Source of the DNA: Engraulis encrasicolus
Lineage: Eukaryota > Chordata > Actinopteri > Clupeiformes > Engraulidae
Direction: 5' to 3'
DNA length: 64,000 nt
Assembly (NCBI RefSeq): GCF_034702125.1
Contig: NC_085868.1
Location: 42,955,047 to 43,019,046 of the forward strand
In this document: positions 22,771 through 34,673 of the stretch, one piece after another
Layout: each line of letters starts with the position of its first letter
Numbering within the stretch: position 1 is the stretch's first letter
The notes under the pieces: model-generated
What the model saw: the letters and a program-made list of their open reading frames with translations, nothing else
The model's database searches: none
What the model was told of the DNA's origin: nothing
Program-made: the position numbers and the translations under genes

Positions 22771-23808
22771 ATTGGGCTTATTCAGTTCACATGACAGGAA
22801 TTGCCACACCAAGCCTCTTCCACAGACAATGAAACATACTGAAGGACACAACATAACATTTATTCCTTCCTTGCTTCCCTTATCTAATTCTCTCCGACGG
22901 TGAAGTATGTGGCCTGCTTGCAAAATCTGTTTTAAGAGCTCCACTACCTGCTCGGAGGTGAGAATGAATGACTCAGCAATTTAAAATGTCTTTTGGGCAC
23001 AGGCATGGCTGGGTTGGATGGGTCCAACGAGTCTGGAGTGCCGATTCGGACCTCCATTTGTCATAATTTAGCCAACACACCAGTCAGCCAAGTGCTGATG
23101 AATGGCTATTTAATGGCTTTCGATCAGGAGTCTCAGCCTTTATCTTTTCCCCTTGGGGAGGAAGGCAAAGAGGGTGGGCGAGGGTGCCGAGTCTGTGGCT
23201 GAATCCCCATTGGCTGGATCCTCTCTCTAATACTGTTGTCAGGCCATCCAGAAGGGTGTTGATGCCAGTGCCCATGCAGTTACAGTACGTTCGGCAACTA
23301 AAGTGCTTACCTGTGAAACATCCACGTTCATATGCTGGGCTCTGAAGTTTTCTGCATGTGACTGTGTGTTATACCCAGATGAAGCTGCTGATGTCCATGT
23401 TGTTGTCAGGATTTGTGGGGGGAAAAACAAGCACAGTATGTGGTGAATCAGGTAAAATGGGCCATTGAGCCATTCACTTACAGTATATGAAAAAGTGGCC
23501 CAATTTACCTGAATCCACCACATATTTTCCAACCAACTTTCCCGTTCGCAAAAGATCTGTGGCGTGACCACGGGGGCCGGTTCGCAATCGGGTGTGTGAA
23601 CAGGCACCGGTCCGGCACGGTTCACAGTCGACCCGAAAGCACCAAAAGTGAGGCCATTACATGACCCTGAAAGGCCTGATGTTCTTTTTCCAAATATAGT
23701 CTTCAATCTTCCAGATCCCGGCATTCCTGCTAACAGTAAATTCCATGTTGCCTCCCATCAGGTTAGGGGCAACGTGGCTCAGTGAGCTAATGTGCTCTAC
23801 ACTTATGC
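22771..23808. other. Non-coding stretch, nothing recognised
   Basis: Open frames up to 161 codons occur on the minus strand (23239-23724), but they lack known motifs and have overlapping frames on the other strand. I see no reason to call a gene. Confidence 0.5.
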
Positions 23809-23810
23809 CT

Positions 23811-23976
23811 CTTCCACTGTCGCTTTTCAGGTAGGTCTACAGCTCGACACAGCGTGACCTGGCCGCCACTTTTTGCTTTGCGATTGAGCTGTGTCGTGGC
23901 TATTCGAAAAGGAAAAAGTGGTGACCGAGTCACACTTTGTCGGGCTGTAGGCCTACCAGAAAACCAGCAGTGGAAA
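23811..23976. mobile_element. Palindromic MITE (CTTCCACTG..CAGTGGAAAA)
   Basis: The left arm (CTTCCACTGTCGCTTTTCAG, TACAGCTCGACACAGCGTGAC, GCCACTTTTTGCTTT) is the imperfect reverse complement of the right arm ending CCAGCAGTGGAAAATAC. The whole can fold into one hairpin. A single arm of the same family lies at 15163-15240. The hAT transposon at 23981 inserted at its right edge. Confidence 0.75.
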
Positions 23977-23980
23977 ATAC

Positions 23981-26900
23981 TAGGGCTGTCCGCAAATAAT
24001 CGACCAATCGATGGTCGACCAAAAAAAAAATTATTCGACCGAATTCCGTTGGTCGATTGATCGTAGGAAAAAAAAAATGCGTCAACTTTTAATTTGAAGG
24101 GCGTGAGTCGTTGTGACAAGGAAGACGTGACACGACAAGAACAGAAGCCAGTTCAAGCCACTTATTTGACCATGTCTGGAAGACTATCTAAAATATGGGA
24201 ACATTTCCAAAAGGACAAAGATGACCCAAAGAGGATTACTTGCAAAATTTGCAGTAAATCATTTGCCTATCACTCGTCCACGACGAACATGCACTACCAC
24301 CTCAATACTGTAAGTAGCGTTGCCTGTTAGCCTAGCTATGTTAATCTGAAGTTTTGAATGCAATAAAAAGATTAATTAAGTAGCCTACATTTTGTTTTTT
24401 GCTAATAATTGGTAGGCTAATGCTGAAGTATCCAGTTCACTGTTTAACTTAGTAAATCTTAATCTATTTACAGGCGCATCCACTTTATTGCAACCTTGCC
24501 CCCACCACATCGGCATCATCCTCCTCCTTCTATCATTAACGCAGCAGAAGCTCGTATTGAAAACCGCTCTGACTGAAAAAAGGAAGAGAGAGATAACAGA
24601 CAAAATTGCCGACTTCGTAGCGCTGGACATGAGACCTGTCAATATCGTCAGCGGTGAGGGATTTAAAAGTCTAATCCAATGCCTCGAGCCAGCCTACAGT
24701 CTGCCAAGACGTGAGACGGTGATGCATGCGGTGAAGAGCAAATACACCACAACAAAGCAAACACTTCAGACCAAAATAGAGAACTGCAAAGCCCTCAGCT
24801 TAACGACGGACATCTGGACATCTAACCAGATGGAAAGCTATATGACGGTCACAGCGCATTTCATTTCCAATAACTGGCTACTGCATTCGTTCGTGCTGGA
24901 AACCAAGGAGCTGGGAGTGAGCCACACAGCTGCCAACATAGGCGAGCGACTCAGCGAAGTCATGGCAGACTTTAGAATCCCCGCGGAAAAAAGGGTCGCC
25001 ATTGTACATGACAATGCTGCGAACATTGTGCTGTGTGCCGAGCAGTTGTCTCGCACCCCGTCATGGGGTAAGGTCCAAGGAGTTCGTTGCGCAGGGCACA
25101 CTTTGCAGCTGTGCATCAATGCGGCGCTTAAAAAAGATCCAGTGTGCCGTGTCGTAGCAGCTGCCAGACGTCTTGTTGGACATTTTAAGAAAAGCGCAAA
25201 GGCTACAGTGGCTCTCGCTGAAAAGCAAAAACAGCAAAACGTCGTGGAGCACAAACTCATACAGGATGTCTCCACGAGATGGAACTCCACGCAGTGCATG
25301 TTGGAGCGTCTTCTGGAACAGAGGTGGCCGGTCACCGCTGTTCTATCTGACCCCAATACCACACAGCGATCTGACCGCGATTTGGATCTTACCGCAGTCC
25401 AGTGGAGGATAGCAGAGGACATCGTGTCGGTACTGAAGCCGATGGTTACTCTTACCGAATTGCTTTCACAAGATGACAATGTATCGCTCTCTGCCACGCT
25501 GCCCATGCTCATAAACATGAAAAGGCGTCACCTGCTGCTGCGCGAGGATGACAGTGCGGCCCTGACAGCAATGAAGAACACACTTCGTGAAGAAATCGAC
25601 AAGAGGTGGGAGCTAAACGGGGAGCTGCAGACCAGCATATACATCAAAGCTGCTGTGCTGGATCCCCGCTTCAAAAGCTTGTCATTCATGGAGGAAGAGA
25701 AACGCGATGAGGCATACACTACGGTGGTTGAGTTAGCTGAGAGTCTAACTCCAACAGAAGAGCCTGCACAAAGACCGCTAGATGAGGACGACAACGAGCC
25801 CCCCATGCCTCTACAGAAGAAAAGGAAGCAGGATGAAATATCCATGCTGATGGGCACAGATGAAGAGCAGCAGGCAGAGGAGCAGAACAGTGAAATGAAA
25901 CGGTATTTGGAGGATAAAACAAAAGTTGAGTCTGGAGGACCACTAGCATGGTGGCAAAGAAATGAGGAGCGCTACCCGAAGCTGGCCAGAGCAGCCATGC
26001 GTGTTCACTCCATCCCTTCCACGTCCACATCATCGGAGCGCATCTTCTCCAAGGCCGGCTTCATTGTGAGCAAGACGCGGAGTTCACTTCTCCCGGACAA
26101 TGTGGACAAATTGGTCTTCCTTTCTCACAATTTGAGAAAACTTAGAGCCGAGGACAAATCACTGTGAGCCGAGGACAAATCACTGTGAGTTTCTTTTCTT
26201 ATGCAAGGCTATGTTGGTCTGTTAATTTGCACTGTTTAAATTAGGCCTAGGGCCTAGGTATTATTCGTTAAGAGAGCTATGTTTGCCCATTTTATATTCA
26301 TTAAGTTATTCTTTTAGCAGAGTTGCCCTCGGTCTCTGTGACTGGTTAAACTAACACTAAGAATTTCAAGTGTTTCCGTTCGGCCGATCTTTGCCGGTTG
26401 TTAAGTTTTAAAACTAAGGTAGCCACCTTAAAACATTTATCTTTGGAATCTTACAGCAAGCAATCATATTTTTTTCGTTATGTACATTTCTTAAATAAAT
26501 GAAAATGTTTTTTTTATTATTATTATTATAATTTCAGGCCTGCTGGCCTATTTTGTTCTGTTCCATCATGAACAGGAGGCGTGTGGCACGTAGGCCTACT
26601 TTAAATAAATATTCAGAATGTTCAAAGTTCGTCTGTCTTTTCTGATTATTTTTGTGACACATTCAGAATTTCAACATCTGAAATCATTTGCCCGTGTAAA
26701 GGGGACATGTTTAGGATTATGGTCCTGTGCGCTTGTCTGCTGTGCGCTTGTCATAATGTCACTGACGTCGTTTTTTTTCACTCTCCGTCTGAGAGGAGAA
26801 CTAAGCTGTCAATTGTTTGCTATAGGCTAGATCAGAATCAGAAAACATTTTATCAGTCAGTCACAAGGTTAGTGGTAAATGCGCATAGATACTTGCAGCC

Positions 26901-27053
26901 GGGCATTAAAAATAAAAATAATTTAAAAAATAAAAAAGCCGGGCATTAAAAAAAAAATAAAAAAATTGGGGGGTGGGGGGCGATTAATCAATTAGTCGGA
27001 GTAAATGACAGCCTCTGGTCGACCAACGAAATCCTTGGTCGTGGACAGCCCTA
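23981..27053 (+). mobile_element. Nearly complete autonomous-type hAT transposon
   Basis: The element opens TAGGGCTGTCCGCAAA and closes GTGGACAGCCCTA, flanked by GAAAATAC (23973-23980) and GAAGATAC (27054-27061), an 8-bp duplication with one change. Subterminal repeats of GGTCGACCA appear at both ends (about 24012 and 27019). It contains a BED-finger exon and a long transposase exon. Length is 3073 bp, usual for autonomous hAT elements. The single-base mismatch in the target duplication and one frameshift suggest moderate age. Confidence 0.9.
24172..26167 (+). CDS. hAT transposase (BED zinc-finger exon plus long catalytic exon)
   Basis: Exon 1 (24172-24309) starts at ATG and encodes a BED zinc finger (WEHF, CKIC, and MHYHL) ending at a GTAAGT donor. 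Exon 2 begins at 24474 after TTTACAG. In phase it reads AHPLYCNLAPTTSASSSS, then hits TAA near 24537. The open frame that continues for 559 codons to 26167 is offset, so one small indel near 24530-24545 separates finger and catalytic parts. The long frame shows the hAT RNase-H-like core: D108 in LTTDIWTS, D175 in VHDNAAN, CAGHTLQL at ~201 and DVSTRWNS at ~262. LDPRFKSL follows, then the C-terminal hATC dimerisation region (WWQRNEERYPKLARAA, STSSERIFSKAG). It resembles ZBED-type transposases. Apart from the indel it is unbroken, so it is either recently dead or rescued by different splicing. Confidence 0.88.
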
Positions 27054-27061
27054 GAAGATAC

Positions 27062-27810
27062 TACTATTATATGTCAGTGGTGCCATACCATGGTTTTACT
27101 TTTACCACCTTCAAGCTATTTGACTATCAGAAAGGAATTGAATTTAGCTTTGCTACTGTGGCTTCCCCTATTGTCCTTCTCAAAGGACTTTGATGCATTT
27201 TAATTAAACACAGCTTATAGAAAATATCTCATTGTACCCATAAATATCACATATTTCAATTTTAACCTGTGTACGAAAATGAGACATCACATCAGCAGGT
27301 GACACCCCGGCCTTCTTCCACACTTGTAGTATGCTGTATCAGTGAATAAATGTATTAAACATTCAGTAGCCTCTCACTATGCTCTACCATGGCCGCTGAC
27401 AGCTTTTGCTGGGCCCAGAACAAAGTCATCTGAAAGGGCCCCCTACCCAATACATACAATATAATGGGGGCCCGATTCTGAGACCCCTATCTCCTCGTGC
27501 CCGGGACAACCTACCCGTTTGTCGCCCCTGTTGGCAGGCTTGTGCGCTACACACCAATGAAAGACCTTGGGGACAGGGGAAAATCTTTATGACCCTCCTA
27601 TGACAAATTGAACGCTTTTCATTATGCACAATACAAGTAGAATTTTTAAAGGCTTTTATTCCCTTCTAGCAAAAAAAGAGAAAAAAATCAGGTGACTCAT
27701 TAGATTTGAATTGGCCAGCACACTTAGGAGGACAAAATGATGAAACAGACTCAATGCGTTGGCAATTGAAACTTTTTGAATGTGTTAACACTTAAGCCTT
27801 GCCAAATTAG
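27062..27810. other. Non-coding stretch with a GGGCCC-rich repeat fragment
   Basis: About 27380-27540 (GCTGGGCCCAGAACAAAGTC, GGGGGCCCGATTC) resembles, in inverted orientation, sequence at about 41190-41340 (GGGGCCCTTTCAGATGATTT, CTGGGCCCAGTC). It is probably a diverged dispersed repeat. No gene was seen. Confidence 0.5.
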
Positions 27811-28029
27811 CAGTGTTGCCAGATTGGGCGGGTGCCCGCCCAATTGGGCTACTTGGGATGAGCGTCGGCGGGCAAAAACGGGAAAAATTGGCCATTCGGC
27901 GGTTTTTTAAGCCGTTTTGGGCCCATAGAAGTCAATGTAATTTGTTGAATTTGGGCGGAATTTAGCGCATTTTGGCGGTTTTTGAGAACCTTTTGGGCGG
28001 GATTTGGTCAGACACATCTGGCAACACTG
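27811..28029 (+). mobile_element. hAT-type MITE, CAGTGTTGCCAGAT family, copy 3
   Basis: Termini CAGTGTTGCCAGATTGGGC and ATCTGGCAACACTG are flanked by a perfect 8-bp duplication CAAATTAG (27803-27810 and 28030-28037). It is 219 bp, about 20 bp longer than copies 1 and 2, with extra GGCGG blocks, so it is a distinct subfamily. Confidence 0.92.
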
Positions 28030-28037
28030 CAAATTAG

Positions 28038-29126
28038 CTCATTCTTGACAGAAAAGGAGTAATGATGATCAGATATAGTACTGGTTAACCTTTTACACAG
28101 CACATATGGGATCACACAATGATTGTACTTCATCAAAGGACACAAGCAGGGCTGCCGCTAGATAAAGCAGAGTACACAGAGTGTTCAGGCACCAACCATT
28201 GCTTGGGGCACCAAACACTTTGCAACCAAAATTGGGGCAATATAAATTGAGATTGACTAGAAAACGGGGGGGGGGGGGGTTACATTATAAAGCATAGCCT
28301 ATATTAATTAGGCTATTTCACAGAATTCAAATGACAACGTTTTCCAGTACCAAAACCTAAACCTACAACTAAATTGGAGCTGTGCTATGCAATGGTTATG
28401 TTATGCTTTAGGGCCTCCAAAACCTCAGCGGCGGCCATGGACACAAGGGAGAGAGCGAGAGGGAGGAGGAGAAAACAATATTTGCAGGGGATATGCATCA
28501 AGTGGAGACTTTGCAGTCACTAGTTCAAAGCCGGTGGAAGCCATGTTGCGTTTGAAGAATGAACTGCTCGGCCATCCACAAGTAAAATGGGTCTCTGCAG
28601 AGGATTAACACAAAGACACATGGGAAGGGACAGCGGTGTCTTTGCTTGTCTTTGCTTGGAAAGAGGGTGATGGGAAGTGTGGGGAGGGATGATGATGATG
28701 ATGAAAGAGGAAGGGGGATCCCCCTCAGGGCAGCACCCTGCAGTAAGATAGATGTGGAGAGGAATGAACAGGGAAGGCGAGAGGGAAAGATACCTCAGGC
28801 TATTGAGGTTGGCAGGTGTTCCACTCCGCTGATGCATGTTCGTAAAACGTCATTCTGAAAACTTCCTTCAACAAACCCACTGGAATGGTAAACAATGACT
28901 GTGCCGGCCCCTGGAGGGCTCTATCTCCTCTCTACAGGGATGCACTTGAAACAAGGATGGACAAGCTGTACGAGCTGTGCTGGCTAGCCGTGCTGCCATT
29001 GGGGGACTCTGCAAACAACAAGGCTTGGAGGTACAGGAGTCTGTGGCCAAACTGCTGCGATGTGGTTGAGAGGGCCCTTGATGTGTCGCTGATATAAATG
29101 AGGTGTGACATCTGCGTTAACCTTAT
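28038..29126. other. Non-coding stretch, nothing recognised
   Basis: Contains a poly-G run at about 28266-28279 and a short (GAT)n at about 28688-28703. Open frames reach 105 codons on the minus strand but have no motif. Confidence 0.5.
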
Positions 29127-29699
29127 GGGGCACCTAAGTCACGCCCTTCTACTTCCGATCCATGGGGCTGGAGCTCTCAAAATTTTGAATGCGAGTTAAT
29201 GGAGCGAGTCAAGCTAAATCCTCATCCCGTTTGGCATGTGCTCCGGATTTCACATATGATGACAGTGAATTTGAAAGGTTTGGATTTGCGTCGTAAGACC
29301 ACTCATTTTCGGCACGCAAGAAACGTTATTTTAGCTTTTGTGCAAAACTGTGTTGGAGACTACACGTGCGCCTCGCATATCTGACGTGAACCAAGGCACA
29401 GCCAACCCTACCGCTGCACCATGGCTTAAGTGGCTGCACGTCGGACATGCGACGTCTGTTGTGTAGTCCAAATAATTACATATTTTTGCACACACACAAC
29501 TCAAAAATCGCTTGCCAAGTGAAGTCAACAAGCACACCATTGGTTGTTATTAATTCTGAGGCACAGCATATGTGTGATCGACGGGGAAATGCGAGGTGGG
29601 TCGGAAAATAGCTTTGATCAGTCCATTACAGCCCAGTCAAAAGTTTTTGCGTTGCCAGCCCCACAAGCCGCCCGGAAGGGGTGGAGACTTTGGTGCCCC
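29127..29699. mobile_element. 573-bp MITE with GGGGCACCTAAGTC termini, copy 2
   Basis: Same length and ends as 9131-9703 but in inverted orientation, with high identity along the whole length by eye. Flanks again share only AT. The two copies sit in unrelated surroundings, which shows the segment is mobile. Confidence 0.88.
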
Positions 29700-30175
29700 A
29701 TTGCCAACTACACCCTGACAGGGCAAGGGGTTTGTAATTGGAGGTCACACACTGAAGATCTAATATTCTGTCAGCTTAGAAGTACTGAAAGTGCAATGCA
29801 AGTTAACGGCATATACGTAAAAAGGATGTTTTATGATTGTTGATGTGAATGATGCATGCAGCAGAAATGACAACAAAAAATTAGAGGGATATCAGAGATA
29901 ATTTTCTCTGTGACCTAGACTTGAGTCGTCGTTTGAGTGTGAAGAGGGAAAGGGAGAGAAAGACAATGTGCCTGTGTGTGGTTGGAGTCCATGAGTGTGA
30001 GCTTGTCAAAGTGTGCTGCTGTATATGTGTGAGTGCGTGCGTGCGTGCGTGTGTGTGCGCGCATGCATGTGTGTGAATGTGAGAGTAAAAATTGAGAGTA
30101 ACAATTAGACATAGACAGTAAGCATACATTCCACCTAGAATACCTATACAACACTGTCTATATCCACACCAACAT
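29700..30175. other. Non-coding stretch with a short GT/GC-rich tract
   Basis: A mixed (GTGC/GT)n stretch occurs at about 30025-30075. No gene recognised. Confidence 0.5.
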
Positions 30176-30829
30176 GATCTCCAAAAATTCCGTGCTCCTG
30201 GACACGGATGTTAAGGACACAAAATCTGTGTCCAGGAGCACGGATTTTGCCAAAATTCCGTGCTCCTGGACACAGAATTATTTTCCGTGATGGACACACA
30301 GAAGTGCTCTCTCTATACTCTCACAGCTCTATGTTTCCACAGTCTTGTGTTTTCTCAGGATTTTTCTAATTTCAAATATTTTTTCTCAAAAAAAAACATT
30401 TCTTACTGACAGGTTAGGGTTAGGGATTGTTTTGGTCTGGGCACAGCTATTTTCCTTTCATTCATTAGGCTATATGAATTTGATAGTCTAGCAACCAACC
30501 GGAAAAGGTATTTCTCAAAAATATGTCTTTAATGACAGGTTAAGCTTAGGGAATGTTTTGGTCAGGGCACAACTTAAATAACTATAGCATTATTTTGTTT
30601 AGGATTAGCATTTGGCATGTATTTTCTAATGATAGAGTTAACACAGTGTTGTGGTAATAGCCCTTAGAAAGCACTTCCGTGTGCCCATCACGGAAAACAA
30701 TTCCGTGTCCTGGAGCACGGAAAACAATTCCGTGTCCAAGAGCACGGAATTTTGGCAAAATCCGTGCTCCTGGACACGGATTTCGTGTCCTTAACATCCG
30801 TGTCCAGGAGCACGGAATTTTTGGAGATC
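30176..30829. mobile_element. Fold-back element with nested TCCGTGCTCCTGGACACGGA hairpins
   Basis: About 100 bp at the left (starting GATCTCCAAAAATTCCGTGC) is an almost exact reverse complement of the right end (finishing CACGGAATTTTTGGAGATC). Within each arm the motif TCCGTGCTCCTGGACACGGA is itself nearly palindromic and recurs, so arms can fold both on themselves and with each other. The centre holds a short direct duplication (about 30383-30450 and 30510-30580, around GACAGGTTA and GATTGTTTTGGTC). No coding frame and no clear target duplication were seen. Confidence 0.85.
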
Positions 30830-32066
30830 AGGCTGCAACACCTATAGTGTACAGCCGTCTCCAAAAGAGTTGTCGCCTATCCATCTGTTTGGAATAACAG
30901 CTAATAACCTGACTTTCAATTAATCACCTGGCTTCAGAAGTCACTCATATGAAAGCTACAACCCTCCCGAATGAAAATGTATGTACAAAAATAAATGTCA
31001 TGCAGCAAAGAAAGATTGACCCTTTAATGAACAGACAGGGCAGATTTTCACAAGACAAGACAGATTTTTTGTCGCCTATCGAACATAATGTGAAAATGAG
31101 CAGATAAGTCACTTCAAAACATTTCAAATACGCAGATCGGGTGTCATACTTAATCAGGTGTCATACTTAACACCCCCCCGCTCTCTCTCAGGAATGAAAA
31201 GGTTTTTGGTGCTCCAAAAACCAACAATATACAAAAGGAGTGATATGTTATGTTTGAGAATGGGGTAAAATTATTGGAAGTTGTAAGCACTGAGTGAGGC
31301 CTGTATATAATAACATAAGAGGTGAGGTGAGGGGTGGTGGGTTTAGTTGCTCCTGCTACCACTGAAAGTGAGACAGTAACTGTCAAATGTTCCTTGGAAG
31401 GGCACTTTCATTTGCAACAATTAGTGGCACATGTTCTTCCTTTGATTTGTATGCGGAGCAGTGAAGCAGACACAGGGAGCTGGTAATTTATTTCCCGCTG
31501 TTGCCATTGTGATTTGAGCAAACAGGTTTTTGGAAGTGCCATTCTCTGCCATTCTGTTGGTACTTCATTTTTCATTTGCGAACAGTGGCAGTGGCACATT
31601 GAAAGTAACCTGACTCGCGGCCTATGAATTCGTCCTGCCTTGCTCCACGAACATCATGTGTAGGACTGTAAAGGTGTGGTTTCATCAAAAAAACTCCATG
31701 CATGTGATTGGAGAAACACTCATCTGACATGTTTGAGGTGCTACTGTAACTAAGCACAGATTCTAAAATTGCATGAGGGAGTCCATGCGATGCCATTGTT
31801 GTCTGAAACAACCTTTGACTTATTTTTCCACTACAAGAAAACTTCTCCTCCACTTCTCTTCACTATCACATCTCTACAAATCCTGTGATTATTGGTTTGA
31901 CTGCATGGTGGTTCAGGAGCAGGGTGAATCAGAAGGTCCTCCAAGACCCACATGTGAGCTCAGAAGCTGAGATACTGTGCGTGATGGTCTAGCGAGGGTG
32001 AGGCTAACCCTGATTTAGACAGGGGCGTAGATAGCTTTATGGGAGTGAGGTTTAAGGGGGAGAGTG
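30830..32066. other. Non-coding stretch, nothing recognised
   Basis: Open frames are below 95 codons and without motifs. There are short C-runs at about 31170 only. Confidence 0.5.
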
Positions 32067-32515
32067 TAACGGAGGCTAACTAGCACAGAGTTGGCGTGGA
32101 ACGTTGGTAAACCTCCCTCCGATAGCCTCATACAGTCTCGTGCCGTTGGGCCGAGAGACTAGTCTCTTGGCCCAGCGGTATCGTACTGTGTCTCCCATTG
32201 CCGAATCGTTGTAGTTGACGAGGTCGCACGTTCGATCCCCGAGGGGGGTGAACAGGTGCAAGATGACCTCCGTCACATCTGAGCTGACATGTATCAAGAT
32301 GAGCCGCCTTCGATCGGGAGTTTACTGCATTACAATTGTGGCTGCTTTGTGGATTGTATCAAGATGGGCCATATCTTCCGGAGATTATTGAAGAGGAATT
32401 ACACTGATTGTGGATGTGATTCATCTTATTACACATTTCACATGCTCTTTTCTGCGGGATCAACTCGAAAGTTGAAGGACACCGTTGTTCCGTTTACAAG
32501 CCTCAGACCGTAAGT
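32067..32515 (+). repeat. Possible tRNA-derived or LTR-like repeat with pol III box motifs
   Basis: GGCCCAGCGGTATCG at about 32168 resembles a tRNA A box and CGTTCGATCCCC at about 32228 a B box, about 60 bp downstream. This suggests a tRNA-related SINE head. TGTAACGGAGG near 32066 is mirrored by CCTCCGTCACA near 32267, which could mark repeat ends. The following ~240 bp ends in CAGACCGTAAGTATT, a good splice-donor match. The nature of the whole is uncertain. Confidence 0.4.
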
Positions 32516-34150
32516 ATTGTGGCTATTATCACACAGCTGTTTTGGTTAGTCAATTGCAGTAGTCAATGTGTCGTATCATGTCTGAACAGTAGCCTAACCC
32601 AAGAAAGGCGTTGTGTTGTCCCCCTCTTCCCTGTTGTTCTGTTGATTCAGAGAACAGAATAATAATTTGGCCATAGCTTTCATAGCTGACAATCTGGAAA
32701 GCTGGGCTATTCATTTTAAGCGCAGAGTATGACTACTGAAAGCTGCCTACTGCCACGAGCCGCAATAAGAATGACTTCAATAGCTGCGCTCGTCTCGCAG
32801 CTCTTTTCGAAGTTGTGCTATGGTGGGACACAAAATCTATACATGGATCTAGACTACTGTATGCACACATATATTTACATTGACATACTATACTTATTCG
32901 AACTTGAGCAACGGGAGCAGTGTATTCTAGCTCTGACAGCTGATTCAACTTCCTTGTTGACAGCCCAGCTCGTCAGCTAGTGGAGCAGTAGTAATTTGTG
33001 ATGTTCTCCGTGCTAACTTCTGGTGGTTCAGCCAAGAGGTAGTTTGGATGCAGCTGCAGAATCGGTGTGGCAATGTCAAACATGCCAGCCACATACTTTA
33101 TTTTTTAGTTTGACGAATTGTGCTGGGTCACATAATATCTTTGCATGGTCAATTGCCTCCTACTGTTATACGGTTTACATGGTAAATGTAAATAAATAAT
33201 AAATGTAAATAAATAATAAATAGGCCTATAAATGTATATAGGCCTACATTTATTCAAACGTGAGCAGCTGATTCAACTTCCTTGTCAGTCCAGCTCGCTG
33301 TTGTGGAGCAGCAGTAATCCGGCATGTAAAACTCTGCACGGCTCGCGGTCAGCAAAAAACAGTCCCAACAATCCCAACTGCCAAGACGGCAATTAGGAGA
33401 CCTTTTTTGTTATGTGTACTCGGTATAAACAAGCGTGTATCGCGAGTCAATTAGGAGTAAAAAAATGTTTCTCAAATCATGTGCTACGTGTTTACATTGA
33501 CTCTCGCTAGCTTAGCTACATTTCGCCTTCCAGAGGGAGTCTAAAACAAGACAGCCACTGATGTGAAAAATAGGATCAATTTCCTCCTTACTAAACCTAG
33601 GGCAGGGATTTTAATAGTACTGAGCCCCAAAATAGTGGCATACCCACATTACCTGTTAAAAATGTCTGCATTTCCTTCTCTGGGATACTGCTGATGCCGA
33701 TGGAGTTTTTGTAGTATAAAGCATGGCTTGCTTACTTAACCCAAGGCCCAGCAAGGGTAATGGACAAAAGCCTCTGTCATCATTGCATTTCTCGCACGCT
33801 AGAAACCTCCACTACCTCTCTGCTCTCTTTGTATCAATTTACAAAGAGGAAGAGGAAATGTACAGTAAAGCCTTTGTTCACTATATTTAGCAAGGTAAAG
33901 GCCACATTTATGCCTTGGGAAAGGCAGTGAGTCGAGTGCTAAAATGAGTGTTCCCTGATGCCTTACGCTGGTCATTCATTTATAATGCATTGCAAACAAT
34001 AAAAGGCATCACAAATGTATTATTCCAATGGATCTCCCCTCAAATCATGACAGTTATTAATTTTGATCTCTACCTACTTTGAGTGAAATGTTGGCTATCA
34101 AATATCTCCCTTGACACTGTTTTTTAAGGACACATTTGCTCTAATGAAAG
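32516..34150. other. Non-coding stretch with a local direct repeat
   Basis: About 32938-33000 (CAGCTGATTCAACTTCCTTG, then GTGGAGCAGTAGTAAT) recurs at about 33266-33320 with similar spacing. A short (AAATAAT)-type run lies between. No gene was recognised. Confidence 0.5.
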
Positions 34151-34155
34151 TAGGC

Positions 34156-34290
34156 CTACAGTCCCCTCCAAAAGTCTTTGAACAGAAAGGCAAATTGTTT
34201 TTTGTTGTTCACTGACGACCTTGAGTTTTCAGGCAAAAAGATGAATATGAGAAACGAGTTCAGAACGTCAGATTATATTTCCTGGTAAAA
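34156..34290 (+). mobile_element. Tc1/mariner-like terminus fragment
   Basis: CTACAGTCCCCTCCAAAAGT followed by CTTTGAACAG matches the well-known terminal repeat of Tc1-like fish elements (CAGTCCCCTCCAAAAGTATTGGAACAG type). Only one end was found in the window, so this is a fragment. The inner limit is approximate. Confidence 0.5.
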
Positions 34291-34673
34291 TAAAGCATGG
34301 TGTATGCGTGACCTTTTGTTAGAAAACAAACTCAAAGAAAAGCACGCAGGAAACCGATTGTGCTGACAGTACAAATATTCTTTTTATTGAAGATAGAAAA
34401 TAGTTTCTTAAAATGTATTTCTAAAATATTTTCTTTTTTTCTTGTATAAAAATCAAGTGCAAGTTGGTTATACAAGGCTTAGACCGGGCACACACTATTT
34501 CATCATTTCATTTATTTAAACTCGAAGAATCATTGAGGGCCCAGCCCTCATTTACAATGATGTCGAGTAAAACAAACAATTGCACATATAAAATCATATA
34601 TAAACAACGAACATACACAATACACCATAAATCATATAAGAGATAAGAATTAAGACAAACTATGAATTAAAAC

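Noticed and set aside
23239..23724. 161-codon minus-strand frame as a host gene
   Set aside because: No motif, no plausible splice or promoter context, and competing frames. Its length is not exceptional in 64 kb.
24838..25518. 226-codon minus-strand frame
   Set aside because: It is antisense to the hAT transposase exon, whose plus-strand motifs are unambiguous.
29199..29384. 61-codon frame identical in both 573-bp MITE copies
   Set aside because: The whole element is nearly identical between copies, so frame conservation carries no evidence of selection. There is no motif.
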